Made by a program: the position numbers and the translations under genes. The notes beneath the pieces were generated by a model, which was not told the DNA's origin, searched no databases, and saw nothing but the letters and a program-made list of their open reading frames with translations. A stretch of DNA of 64,000 nucleotides, taken from NCBI GenBank assembly GCA_050289625.1, contig JBNKGC010000002.1, forward strand, positions 1 to 64,000. Direction: 5' to 3'. Below, one piece after another: positions 25,119 through 33,516 of this stretch (the first letter of the stretch is position 1; every line of letters starts with the position of its first letter). The DNA comes from NIC37A-2 sp050289625 (GTDB taxonomy: Bacteria > Myxococcota_A > Polyangia > Polyangiales > Polyangiaceae).

Positions 25119-27134
25119 GTGAGATATCCGAAGGCGAGCGTCGCCCTTCTGGCTTCCTTGGTCGGAATGGCGAGCAGTGGGTGCGGTAAGGACAACGATC
25201 AACAGCTGACCCAAGGAACGGGCGGCTTGGGAGGCTTGGGAGGACTGGGAGGCCTCGGTGGTGGGGCAGGTTCGGGGGGTACACCACCCGTCGTCGCCAC
25301 GGGCGGTCAGCCAGCGCAGGGCCGCTTCTCCGTGCTGATCGAGAACATCTCGGGTGACACGGCGGTGCCCACTGCTCTCTCGCCTGGAGTTTTCGCCGTC
25401 TCCAGTATGGACGACGTGCTGTTCACTCCGAACGAACCCGATCGCGGCCAAGGACTGAAGGCCCTCGCCGAAGACGGTAACCCCAGCATGCTCGCCTCTT
25501 CGCTTTCGGGCACGAGCGGGGTGACCGTGGGTGTGTTCGATACTCCGAACGGAGACTCGATGCCCGGCCCAGCTGCTCCCGGAAGGAGTTACTCGTTCGA
25601 GTTCGACGGGCGCCAGGGGCAGTCCCTTTCGATCGCGACGATGTTCGTCGAGTCGAACGACCTTTTCTACACCGCTGGCGCTTCCGGCGTGCCTCTTTTC
25701 GACGCTTCCGGAACTCCAATCTCCGGCTCGATCGAACTCGGACTCTGGGACGCAGGCACGGAGCGAAACGAGGCGCCCGGTCTGGGTGCTACCCAGGCGC
25801 CACGTCAGCCAGCGCCCGCCACGGGACCTGCCGAAGGTGTGATTCGCGCTCGCTCCAATGGAACGCGCGCCGTCCCGACGCCTCCTTCGATGCTCGACGT
25901 CACCGTTCAACAGTCGGACGGAACCTACACGGTGACACTCACCAACGTGTCCGAGGACGGACCGCTCGTGAGTTCACTCTCTCGCGTGGCCTACGCCCTG
26001 CACGACTCGTCCCAGGCACTCTTCACCACGGGAACCGAAGCCACCGCGGGCCTCGAGCAGCTCGCCGAAGACGGCAACCCGACCAAGCTCGTCCAGGAAG
26101 CCTCGGCCCTCGGGATGCTTGCCGACTCGACGTCGAGCGTCCTCGAGGAAGGGGCAATGACGTCCTTCGACATTCAACCGACGGTGGACACTCCCTACCT
26201 GTCGTTCGCAATGATGATCACCGAAACGAACGACACCTTCATCGCAACCCGTCCCATGGGCGTGCGACTGCTCGACGAGAGTGGAAAGCCTCGTTCGGCG
26301 GCAGCCGTCCAAGCGGACATCGAGAGGACCCTCGCCAGCTGGGATGCAGGAACCGAAGCCAATCAGGTTCCAGGAGTCGGTTCCGATCAAGGCGCGCGGC
26401 AGGGAACCGCCAATCGCGGACCGGCCGATCCAGATCCGCTGGTTCGACTCTACGACGACGCCACGAACGATCTGCTCGGAGCCGGCGTCGGAGGAACGGT
26501 GGAGGTTCGGGTCAGCAATGGCGGTGGGACCCGCTACAACGTGCGGGTCCTCAACACGAGTGGCTCGACAGCATACTCGAATGCCCTGACGCCGGTGCTC
26601 TGGGCCCTGACGGATGAAGAGACGAAGCTCTTCACTCTCGGTGCCAAGGCGAGCTCCTCGCTCGAAAAACTGGCGGAAGATGGCGACGCCACCGCGTGGG
26701 CGCAGGAGCTCCAAGAGGCGCTCGGCACTGATTACGCAGGCGTCGTCGGTACGGCTCCCGTCCAAAATGGGAGCGCCTTCAACTTCCAGATCAGCCCGAC
26801 GACACAGAACCGCTTCCTGCATATCGCGACGATGGTCGTGCCGTCGAACGACACGTTCTTGGCATTCGGCGAAACGGGCATTCCGGTGCTCGACGAAGCC
26901 GGCCAGCCGCGCACCAATGCGGCGATCGCCCTCGACGTGGCAGACGCCTTGAAGGCTTTCGATGCGGGAACCGAGGCCAACGAGGCCGGAGCCGCCGGCG
27001 CCTTCATGGCGCCTTTCCAGGCGGCACCCAACACGGGGGACCCCGAAGGCAACGGAAAGGTCCGCGTCCGCAACGACATCTGGACCTACCCGACGCCTGA
27101 CTCGGTGCTCCGCGTCACGATCACACCGAGGTGA
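25119..27134 (+). CDS. Lipoprotein with three spondin-type domains
   Basis: A 671-residue lipoprotein. The GTG at 25119 follows AAAGGA and gives a signal ending ASSGC, then a GLGGLGGLGG tract. The body has three copies of a spondin N-like unit, at about residues 65-240, 265-440 and 465-650. The hallmarks recur: NxS(G/E)D/T start, LSPGVFAV/YALHD/LWALTDE strand, L-LAEDGNP, and LxxASMFVxSNDxF-like strands (ATMFVESNDLFYTA, AMMITETNDTFIA, ATMVVPSNDTFLAF), closing with LWDAGTExNEAPG. Spondin_N domains mediate adhesion in eukaryotes. In the bacterium a surface adhesion role is inferred. A hairpin lies 56 bases downstream. Confidence 0.85.
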   Translation: MRYPKASVALLASLVGMASSGCGKDNDQQLTQGTGGLGGLGGLGGLGGGAGSGGTPPVVATGGQPAQGRFSVLIENISGDTAVPTALSPGVFAVSSMDDVLFTPNEPDRGQGLKALAEDGNPSMLASSLSGTSGVTVGVFDTPNGDSMPGPAAPGRSYSFEFDGRQGQSLSIATMFVESNDLFYTAGASGVPLFDASGTPISGSIELGLWDAGTERNEAPGLGATQAPRQPAPATGPAEGVIRARSNGTRAVPTPPSMLDVTVQQSDGTYTVTLTNVSEDGPLVSSLSRVAYALHDSSQALFTTGTEATAGLEQLAEDGNPTKLVQEASALGMLADSTSSVLEEGAMTSFDIQPTVDTPYLSFAMMITETNDTFIATRPMGVRLLDESGKPRSAAAVQADIERTLASWDAGTEANQVPGVGSDQGARQGTANRGPADPDPLVRLYDDATNDLLGAGVGGTVEVRVSNGGGTRYNVRVLNTSGSTAYSNALTPVLWALTDEETKLFTLGAKASSSLEKLAEDGDATAWAQELQEALGTDYAGVVGTAPVQNGSAFNFQISPTTQNRFLHIATMVVPSNDTFLAFGETGIPVLDEAGQPRTNAAIALDVADALKAFDAGTEANEAGAAGAFMAPFQAAPNTGDPEGNGKVRVRNDIWTYPTPDSVLRVTITPR

Positions 27135-27189
27135 CCTCTGAACCCGCGTGCGCAAGTTGCGCACCGCGGGGACCACTTGCTTTGAGTGT

Positions 27190-27234
27190 CCTCCGCCGTT
27201 CTTGCCCCTCGAGTGAGGGGCAAAGCGGCGGAGG
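27190..27234. repeat. Intergenic palindrome, copy A
   Basis: CCTCCGCCG...TTGCCCCTC (27190-27210) pairs with GAGGGGCAAAGCGGCGGAGG (27215-27234) with one small bulge and a four-base loop. It resembles the perfect 19-bp palindrome at 61370-61417. Both are preceded by ACCACTTGC and followed by AGGCC-ACC. Here it lies 56 bases after a stop codon and could also act as a terminator. Confidence 0.55.
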
Positions 27235-27575
27235 AGGCCCACCCTACTTTGCGCACAGTCCGTGTTTCGTGCGGTCGCCCGCTAGCGATGAGCACTGTGG
27301 CCACCGCTATTGAGCCTCACCCGAGGGGGCAAGAACGGTCGAGCCGGACGAACGCGAGAGGGCACCCCCGCACGGCGTGATTGGGCTGAGCGTTCAGCCG
27401 CCGCGATTCGTCGCCGACACGAACCAGGTGCTCGAAGGAGCCCAGACTCCGTCACTAGCCACCGACCACCGTCCGGGCCACCAGACGTGCCGGAAGTCTC
27501 GTTCACCGCCTTCAATCGGCCCTCTTCCGAGCGATCAGTTGAAACCGGATTCGGAAGCGAGTCGAATGAGGCCCA

Positions 27576-27863
27576 ATGAAAAACCACGGTCTCTCCTCCG
27601 CTCGTCTCGCCCGAGCGGCCGCCACGGGTCTCTTCCTCGCCGCCTGCGAAGAGCCCCCCCAGGCAACCCCAGACGCAGGTACCACAAAGTCCGCGACTCC
27701 CGCCCAGGCGGCTCCGGCCGCCCCGAAAGCCGATAAGGATTGTTGCTTCGGCAAGAACGACTGCAAGGGCAAGGGGGGATGCGCCGTGCCCGAGTCTCAT
27801 GCCTGCGCCGGTCAAAACGACTGCAAGGGCAAAGGGGGATGCAGCATGCATTGCCCCAAGTAG
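27576..27863 (+). CDS. Small Cys-rich lipoprotein, bufferin-like
   Basis: A 95-residue protein with lipobox LAAC at residue 24, an Ala/Pro linker and two copies of a motif reading NDCKGKGGC (CCFGKNDCKGKGGCAVPESH and CAGQNDCKGKGGC), ending SMHCPK. The repeated Cys-rich unit resembles metal-binding periplasmic peptides of the bufferin (BufA2-like) type, which protect against copper. Usual partners (BufB, BufC) are not next to it. A metal-binding role is inferred from the cysteine pattern only. A hairpin element and about 440 non-coding bases lie upstream. Confidence 0.6.
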   Translation: MKNHGLSSARLARAAATGLFLAACEEPPQATPDAGTTKSATPAQAAPAAPKADKDCCFGKNDCKGKGGCAVPESHACAGQNDCKGKGGCSMHCPK

Positions 27864-27924
27864 GCTCCTACGCGTGCTTTCCGCGAGCATCCCGGGCGCC
27901 GCTCGCCCGGGCAGAGCTGTCGCG

Positions 27925-29289
27925 TCAGGCGATCGCCCGCTTCGTCGCAAAACGAAGCGCCACGTAGCCGATCACACCGGACAGGAGTGAGGCAGCGAAG
28001 ATCGCCATCTTCCCCGCTTCGACGTGCTCCAGCGCCGGAAAGGCCAGAGTGGCGATGAACAGGGACATCGTGAAACCGATTCCGGCGAGCACACTCACGC
28101 CGTGGATTTGGCGAAAGTCCACGCCCCGAGGCAGATCGGCAAGCCCCGTCTTCACCACTCCCCAAGAGGCCAGGCTGATGCCCACCTGCTTGCCGACGAA
28201 GAGACCCAGAATCACCCCGAGCGACAGCGGAGAGAAAAGCTCGGCGGCGCTGCCTGCATTCAGAGTCACACCTGCGTTGGCCAAGGCGAAAACCGGAAGC
28301 ACGCCGAATGTCACGACTTCGTGCAGTCCTCGTTCGATCCGCTGCAGGGGCGCGCCTGCGTGGGAGATGATTTCGGTCATGGCGTCGAGCGCATGCTGTT
28401 GCTCGGGTTCGTTGAGACGGGTGTCCTCGGGTACGCCGATTTTCTCGAGGTGCGCGACGATGAGCTGGAGCCGAGACAGGAGTCCACGGCCGTCGATGCG
28501 CGTCGTCGCTGGGATGGTGAAAGCCATGAGGATTGCGGCGATCGTGGCGTGAACGCCGGACTTGAGAAACGCTACCCAGACGCATACGCCGATGACGAGG
28601 TAGAACAGGGAATCGCGCACGTCGGCGAGATTACAAATCACGGCCAGCGCGAGAAACATGAACCCCACCGAAAGCGCGCCCACGGACAGATCTGCCGTGT
28701 AGAAGATCGCGATCACCAAAACCGCACCGATGTCGTCGACGATCGCGAGCGCGGTGAGAAATACCTTCAGGCCAGCCGGTACCCGATCGCTGAGGAGTGC
28801 CAGAACCCCGAGCGCGAACGCGATGTCCGTCGCCATGGGGATCCCCCAACCTTGGGCCGTCTCGGTCCCTCCATTCAGAGCCCAGTAGACGAGCGCCGGC
28901 ACCACCATACCTCCGACGGCAGCGACCGCGGGAAGCATTGCTTTCCGCACACTCGAGAGCTCCCCAACCAAGACTTCCCGCTTGATCTCCAGGCCCACGA
29001 GGAAGAAGAAGACGCCCATGAGGCCGTCGTTCACCCAGTGCTGGAGGGAGTAGTCGAGGCGGCTTTCACCAATCGTGAGACTGATGTGAGTGTGAAGGAG
29101 GTGGTGATAGGTATCGCCGAGCGGAGAATTTGCGATGGCGACGGCGGCCACCGTTGCGAGCATCAAGACGCCAGCGCCCGCGAGACGGTGCTCCAAAAAG
29201 ACCGTGACCGGTGCGAGCACCCGATCGATCGGGCGCGAGGGAGGTTTCAGCCCCTCCCTCGTCGGCTCCGAAAGTTTCTGACCCGCCAT
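27925..29289 (-). CDS. nhaA: Na+/H+ antiporter NhaA
   Basis: A 454-residue inner membrane antiporter that exchanges Na+ for H+. It has about 11-12 transmembrane helices. The ion-binding aspartate pair lies in LTALAIVDDIGAVLVIAIFY (equivalent to Asp163/Asp164), and the extended-chain helix is around WGIPMATDIAFALGVLALLS. GLMGVFFFLVGLEIKREVLV and HATIAAILMAFTIP are also family signatures. The N-terminal 25 residues are hydrophilic and longer than in the Escherichia coli protein. The gene is convergent with the small Cys-rich lipoprotein gene and 172 bases downstream of the bacterioferritin gene on the same strand. Confidence 0.95.
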   Translation of the reverse strand: MAGQKLSEPTREGLKPPSRPIDRVLAPVTVFLEHRLAGAGVLMLATVAAVAIANSPLGDTYHHLLHTHISLTIGESRLDYSLQHWVNDGLMGVFFFLVGLEIKREVLVGELSSVRKAMLPAVAAVGGMVVPALVYWALNGGTETAQGWGIPMATDIAFALGVLALLSDRVPAGLKVFLTALAIVDDIGAVLVIAIFYTADLSVGALSVGFMFLALAVICNLADVRDSLFYLVIGVCVWVAFLKSGVHATIAAILMAFTIPATTRIDGRGLLSRLQLIVAHLEKIGVPEDTRLNEPEQQHALDAMTEIISHAGAPLQRIERGLHEVVTFGVLPVFALANAGVTLNAGSAAELFSPLSLGVILGLFVGKQVGISLASWGVVKTGLADLPRGVDFRQIHGVSVLAGIGFTMSLFIATLAFPALEHVEAGKMAIFAASLLSGVIGYVALRFATKRAIA

Positions 29290-29461
29290 CCTCCGTCCGC
29301 AGCTACGACGATTGAGCCGAGGACTTCAGTCATCGGCCTCGGTGCTCCGACCAGTCCTGGCCAAAAGGCTACCGCTCGATCAGCTCACGAGCGTCGCAAG
29401 AAGCAAAGAACGGGGGGGCGTCCAGGCCCACACCCGTCCGGCTCGAAGCGCCTCCGAACGC

Positions 29462-29929
29462 TCACATTTGCTCTGAAAGATAGGCCGTCTCCCCGAGTTG
29501 ATCCATCAAGCGAAGCTGGGTCTCGAGCCAGAGGATGTGGTCCATCTCGGTGTCGGTGAGGAGCTGGTCGAGAACGACCCGGGTCCCCGCATCCAGCTTG
29601 GCTCGACACTCTTCGATCATCTGGTTGAGCAACCGGGCCACGTCTCTCTCGTAGGTCAGGGCACCTTCGAACATTTCGCGAGGACTGCTCCCGAGAGCGA
29701 GTCGGGGTCGCGTCGTCAGATCCACCGTTCCCTGGAGAAAGAGAATGCGCTCCACGAGCTTTTCAGCGTGACCTCGCTCGTCATCGCTCTCGTGTCGGAT
29801 GCGCTCCGCGAGTTTTCGATATCCCCAATCTGCAAGCATGTTTCCCTGCACCAGGTAGGTTTCGCTCGCTGCAAGCTCGTGACCCAACAGCTCGTTCAAA
29901 CGCGCCACGACTTCCGCATCACCCTGCAT
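29462..29929 (-). CDS. bfr: Bacterioferritin without the haem-ligand methionine
   Basis: A 155-residue bacterioferritin that oxidises and stores iron in a 24-subunit shell. Ferroxidase ligands line up with the Escherichia coli numbering without gaps: Glu18, Glu51, His54, and Glu127 and His130 in DTEMDHILWLE. Residue 52, the haem-binding methionine in classical Bfr, is arginine here (HESDDERGHAEK), so this subunit probably cannot coordinate haem at the dimer interface. The ATG at 29929 matches family length; the frame is open 40 codons farther upstream. No bacterioferritin-associated ferredoxin gene is adjacent. Confidence 0.9.
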   Translation of the reverse strand: MQGDAEVVARLNELLGHELAASETYLVQGNMLADWGYRKLAERIRHESDDERGHAEKLVERILFLQGTVDLTTRPRLALGSSPREMFEGALTYERDVARLLNQMIEECRAKLDAGTRVVLDQLLTDTEMDHILWLETQLRLMDQLGETAYLSEQM

Positions 29930-30309
29930 GGGAAAGGAGTATCGGACGTGAGGGGGATTGCGCAAGGAACGCGGTGCCCGCGCGCGAATCGAAGCATCCC
30001 GTCGACGCTTCCACGGGCCGCTGGGACGAAAGACTGGCGCGCAGAGCAACGGTCAGACCCCGCCCGACTCGTCTGAAGTTACCGAGGCGGCTCGCGAGAG
30101 TGGCGCGAATGAGGGCGAAGCGAACCCACGCAAGGGTGGAAACCCTTCCCCGACTGTCCTGTGCACGAGGCAGCCTGTTTCGGGGTCATGGCGAGCGATG
30201 ATCGCGTCGGGGAGTTGACGATGGGGCGCTCGCGCTTCAAGTAATTCGATGAGGGGGGTCGAACGGCTGCCGAGTGGGGTAGCCGAAGTTGGCCTTCGCG
30301 TTGAATATC
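29930..30309. other. Intergenic region, no gene seen
   Basis: About 380 bases between the bfr start (minus) and a small membrane protein (plus). Reading frames in it are shadows without ribosome binding sites. It should contain both promoters. No palindrome or repeat was recognised. Confidence 0.4.
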
Positions 30310-30579
30310 ATGTCGACGTTCTACATCCTCGGGATCGCTCTGTTCCTCGCGTTTTTGGTGGTGACGTGGGCTGCTATGATCGCGCGCATCAACAACCGGC
30401 AGGAGGAGGAGGAGCATCGGGTATCGCGCAACCCTCACGTGTCGATCACGCGGAGTGGGCGCGCGTCGCTGGAGGTCCCTGACAGCTACCCGGACCTGCC
30501 TCTACCTCCGGAGCTCGAACGGCGACGTCAGAAGCCGATGCGTCCACCTGGAACTCCGGCTCACGCCCATCACCCGTGA
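30310..30579 (+). CDS. Small single-pass membrane protein
   Basis: An 89-residue protein: one N-terminal helix (FYILGIALFLAFLVVTWAAM) followed by a charged cytoplasmic tail with EEEEH and a Pro/Arg-rich end (PELERRRQKPMRPPGTPAHA). No family was recognised. The ATG at 30310 starts straight into the membrane helix; a purine-rich Shine-Dalgarno is not obvious. Good candidate for a real gene because of the clean helix and the absence of stops, but function is unknown. Confidence 0.55.
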   Translation: MSTFYILGIALFLAFLVVTWAAMIARINNRQEEEEHRVSRNPHVSITRSGRASLEVPDSYPDLPLPPELERRRQKPMRPPGTPAHAHHP

Positions 30580-30923
30580 CTTTGATTGCCCCGCGGCGTG
30601 CGTGCTCGGAGAGCTACGCGACTGGTTCCTCCCCCACGACAAATTCGAGGACCACCACTTCGGCACCCTTCCTGCGCATCTTCGGGACGGCCGACCTCCG
30701 TCTGTTCGGCCGGGGGGAGCACGACCCGCAGCCGCTCCACGTTCGCGCGGGGCGCGTCGAGCGCCTCCCCTTCGTTGATTGGCTGCTCCGGCTCGCTCGA
30801 AGCCGACGTGGCTTTCTGAGCCGCAAGCGACGTCGCGAGCAACGCGCCCGGTGCCGCTGACAGAAGCTCACGGCGTCATCTTCGTCGCAGATCAGGCTCG
30901 AGTGTCTATAATCGACCCCGGCG
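30580..30923. other. Intergenic region with a possible broken minus-strand gene
   Basis: On the minus strand a frame reads SASSEPEQPINEGEALDAPR and ANVERLRVVLPPAEQTEVGR. A second frame then continues KMRRKGAEVVVLEFVVGEEP before a stop at 30614. The change of frame near 30690 could mean a frameshifted small gene, or chance. No family was recognised. The kinase promoter on the plus strand must also lie here. Confidence 0.3.
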
Positions 30924-32489
30924 ATGCACCACGACCACTTCCAACTCGTCGGCAAAACCATTGCCGGGATCTTCAGAGTCGAAGACGTCGTCGCCGAAGG
31001 CGGGTTCGGTGTCGTCTACCGCGCCTATCATCGGGGCTTCCGCGCAACGGTCGCGCTGAAATGCCTGAAGGTTCCGAACGAGCTCACCCACGAGCATCGG
31101 GAGCGATTCTTAGAGCAGTTTCGGTCCGAAGCCGAGATCATGTTTCGGCTCTCCACCTCGATGCCGAACATCGCGCGCCCTCTACACGTCGACGCAGTGC
31201 ATGCACCGAGCGGGCAATTCGTTCCCTTCATGGCCCTCGAATGGCTCGAGGGGTCCACTCTCGATGCCATCATCGATCGACGGGCATTATCCGACAAGGC
31301 GCCACTGTCCCTCGAACGCACCGTGGCACTCCTCACCCCGGTCGCGCACGCGCTCGACCAGGCCCATCACCTGCGCACCCCCGATGGACCGATCGCAATC
31401 GTCCACCGAGACGTGAAGCCCGAAAACATCTTCGTGGCACTGATCGGAGGCGAGCAGGTGCTGAAGGTGCTCGACTTCGGGATTTCGAAGGTGCGCAGCG
31501 CCGCAAAGCGGATGGCGTACGGCGACGTCCGCGCGGAAGCCTCCCCGTTTTCTCCGGGCTACGGAGCTCCCGAGCAATGGGCGCCCGAGCGCTTTGGCGC
31601 GACTGCACCCTACACCGACGTCTGGGGGCTTGCGCTCACCATGGTGGAGGTCTTGAAGGGCGACATCGTCATCGAAGGCGGCAATGGTGCGATGATGGCA
31701 AAAACCCTCGACAGTTCGCGCCGGCCGACCCCTCGAAACGAGGGGGTGCTCGTGGGCGAAGCCGTCGAGGCGGTCTTCCAGAAGGCTCTCGCCGTCGATC
31801 CCCGCTATCGCTACCAATCGATCCGTGACTTCTGGGATGCTCTGACGCACGCGACCGGAGTCGAAGCCATTCATCGCGCCGCGCACGACGAGACGGGGCG
31901 CGCCATTCACCTGTCCGACGTTTCGCAACTCTTCTCCAAAGGGCGGGAGAGGAAGGCCCTCCGCGGGTCGGGAGAGGCATTGTCGGATCGTTCCTCCACG
32001 ACAACTCGTGGACTGCCCCCGATGAACGCCCCCACCCCTTGGAGCTCGCCCGTACTCGAACCTCTCGACGACGTGCAGCGGCAAATCGCAGGACTCCCTC
32101 CGATGCTGGCGCCGGCCCCGCTCTCTCCCAGCAGCACAAAGGCCCCGGTCGGGGAATCCCTTCCCTTGGATCCAGCGAGCGGGCTGAGCCCAGTACCATT
32201 CACTTCGTCAGGACTCGCGTCTCCCGACGTGGACGTCCCGCCCCCCCTGTACGACACGCCTTCCGACCTGACTACGCCTCCCCGCGCCGAGACCTTCCAC
32301 AGTCACTTGGAGTCGCGACTGAAGCTCGAACTCGAGCCCACCTCCGCATTCCCCGAGGCCACTCGTGCTGCCTCGGCGCCAACGATTCCCCGCGCGCCGC
32401 GAGCGCTCGAGACCGAACCCGTGAAAGGCCGGAAGCCACCTCCGCCACCCCGGCGCCGTCCTCCGCCGCCACCGCGCAGGAAGCGCTGA
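30924..32489 (+). CDS. Eukaryotic-type serine/threonine protein kinase
   Basis: A 521-residue protein kinase. The glycine loop is VVAEGGFGVVYRAYHRGF, the ATP lysine is Lys46 (VALKCLK), the catalytic loop is HRDVKPEN at 161-168, and the metal-binding DFG is at 184-186. The activation segment ends in PGYGAPEQW. All catalytic residues are present. After about residue 330 comes a 190-residue Pro/Ser/Thr-rich region without a transmembrane helix, ending in PPPPPRRRPPPPPRRKR. The kinase is therefore probably cytoplasmic. It is followed 67 bases later by an unrelated lipoprotein gene. Confidence 0.93.
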   Translation: MHHDHFQLVGKTIAGIFRVEDVVAEGGFGVVYRAYHRGFRATVALKCLKVPNELTHEHRERFLEQFRSEAEIMFRLSTSMPNIARPLHVDAVHAPSGQFVPFMALEWLEGSTLDAIIDRRALSDKAPLSLERTVALLTPVAHALDQAHHLRTPDGPIAIVHRDVKPENIFVALIGGEQVLKVLDFGISKVRSAAKRMAYGDVRAEASPFSPGYGAPEQWAPERFGATAPYTDVWGLALTMVEVLKGDIVIEGGNGAMMAKTLDSSRRPTPRNEGVLVGEAVEAVFQKALAVDPRYRYQSIRDFWDALTHATGVEAIHRAAHDETGRAIHLSDVSQLFSKGRERKALRGSGEALSDRSSTTTRGLPPMNAPTPWSSPVLEPLDDVQRQIAGLPPMLAPAPLSPSSTKAPVGESLPLDPASGLSPVPFTSSGLASPDVDVPPPLYDTPSDLTTPPRAETFHSHLESRLKLELEPTSAFPEATRAASAPTIPRAPRALETEPVKGRKPPPPPRRRPPPPPRRKR

Positions 32490-32556
32490 CGAGGCGCTCC
32501 CGAACCGCTATAGCGCGCCTTGCGCGTCATCCCAACGACACGTAAAGCCCTGCAAC

Positions 32557-33417
32557 ATGACCGGCCGCCGCCACCTCGCGCTCACCCTCGGTTTGCTCAC
32601 TTCGGTTGTCGGCTACCTCGGGGGATGCCGGTCTTCGAAGGAGTCCACCTCGCATTCCGCGAGCGAAGGCTCCGGAGCGCCCGCCAAGTCTGCCCCAGTA
32701 GCGCAAGCAAAACCTCGCCAGGACGGAGCTCAAGACGACTGGGATCCGAAACTAGAGGTCACTGCTTGCCAACTGGGGGCGAGTGCTCACGAGCCAGGGA
32801 GCACTTCCCGGCAGCAGGCGCTGATCATCATGCTGCAGTGCGCATCGCTGATCCGCGATGCCTCCTGCAGGAACGCGTTCATCGGCGCCGTGACGAAACC
32901 GGAGACGACTCCCATCGAGCAACTCTTGACGACCTGTAGCCGCGCGTACTGCCCGAAGCTCAGCGACCGTGATGGCCTTTCCGCCTGCACAGAAGGCTCC
33001 GTCTCCCGAGGCCTCCAGGCTCAGGAGGACTGGGGAAGCCTGCAGGAGGCCATCTTGCGCCACGATCACGGAGACAAGGGGTTCGATCGCGCAGCCTCCG
33101 CCCTGCTGCGTGCGTCGGAAATTCTGATGAGCGCTCCGGCCCGGGACGCAGCGCCAACTCCTCGCGCCGCGATCACGATCGTCCTCGGCGACAACGGCGC
33201 CGAAGTCCGCCGGGGCGACGAAGTCCTCGGCAAGGCTTCCACGTCTGCCGAACTCGCGCGGTTGCTTCCCGAAGCGAAGGTCGAAAGTGAAATCGTCGAA
33301 ATCGCGGCAAACGTGAACGTCAGCTACGAACGCATCACCGAAGCGGCGCAGATCGCACGGGAGCGCGGCTACGCGCAGCAGCACTATTCCGCGCCGCAGC
33401 AGCAAAGACCCCGATAA
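32557..33417 (+). CDS. Lipoprotein of unknown function
   Basis: A 286-residue protein with a lipoprotein signal (LALTLGLLTSVVGYLGGC, lipobox LGGC), then a Ser/Ala/Pro linker. A central part has eight or so cysteines (ACQLGASAHE, MLQCASLIRDASCRNAFIGA, TCSRAYCPKLSDRDGLSACT) likely to form disulfides. The C-terminal 70 residues (ITIVLGDNGAEVRRGDEVLG and SAELARLLPEAKVESE) resemble an ExbD/TolR-like periplasmic beta-alpha unit, where residues such as V-I-xADxxxxYxxV occur; this is a weak resemblance. It could be cotranscribed with the upstream kinase gene (67 bases apart). Confidence 0.7.
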   Translation: MTGRRHLALTLGLLTSVVGYLGGCRSSKESTSHSASEGSGAPAKSAPVAQAKPRQDGAQDDWDPKLEVTACQLGASAHEPGSTSRQQALIIMLQCASLIRDASCRNAFIGAVTKPETTPIEQLLTTCSRAYCPKLSDRDGLSACTEGSVSRGLQAQEDWGSLQEAILRHDHGDKGFDRAASALLRASEILMSAPARDAAPTPRAAITIVLGDNGAEVRRGDEVLGKASTSAELARLLPEAKVESEIVEIAANVNVSYERITEAAQIARERGYAQQHYSAPQQQRPR

Positions 33418-33451
33418 AACAACGGCTAGCCGGCGCTACTTGGGGCTACGC

Positions 33452-33496
33452 AGGCCGTCGCGGGCTCTCGCCCCTGTAGGGGGCCCGCGACGGCCT
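33452..33496. terminator. Bidirectional terminator hairpin
   Basis: AGGCCGTCGCGGGC (33452-33465) pairs perfectly with GCCCGCGACGGCCT (33483-33496); the interior CCCC/GGGG (33471-33474, 33479-33482) extends it. It lies between the convergent ends of the lipoprotein gene (33417) and the fasciclin gene (33517). Confidence 0.75.
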
Positions 33497-33516
33497 GAGC
33501 ACCACTTCGCGCCGCT

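Noticed and set aside
28024..29559. A 511-codon plus-strand reading frame opposite nhaA and bfr
   Set aside because: The minus strand encodes NhaA and bacterioferritin with full family motifs; the plus-strand translation is low-complexity His/Arg/Glu text.
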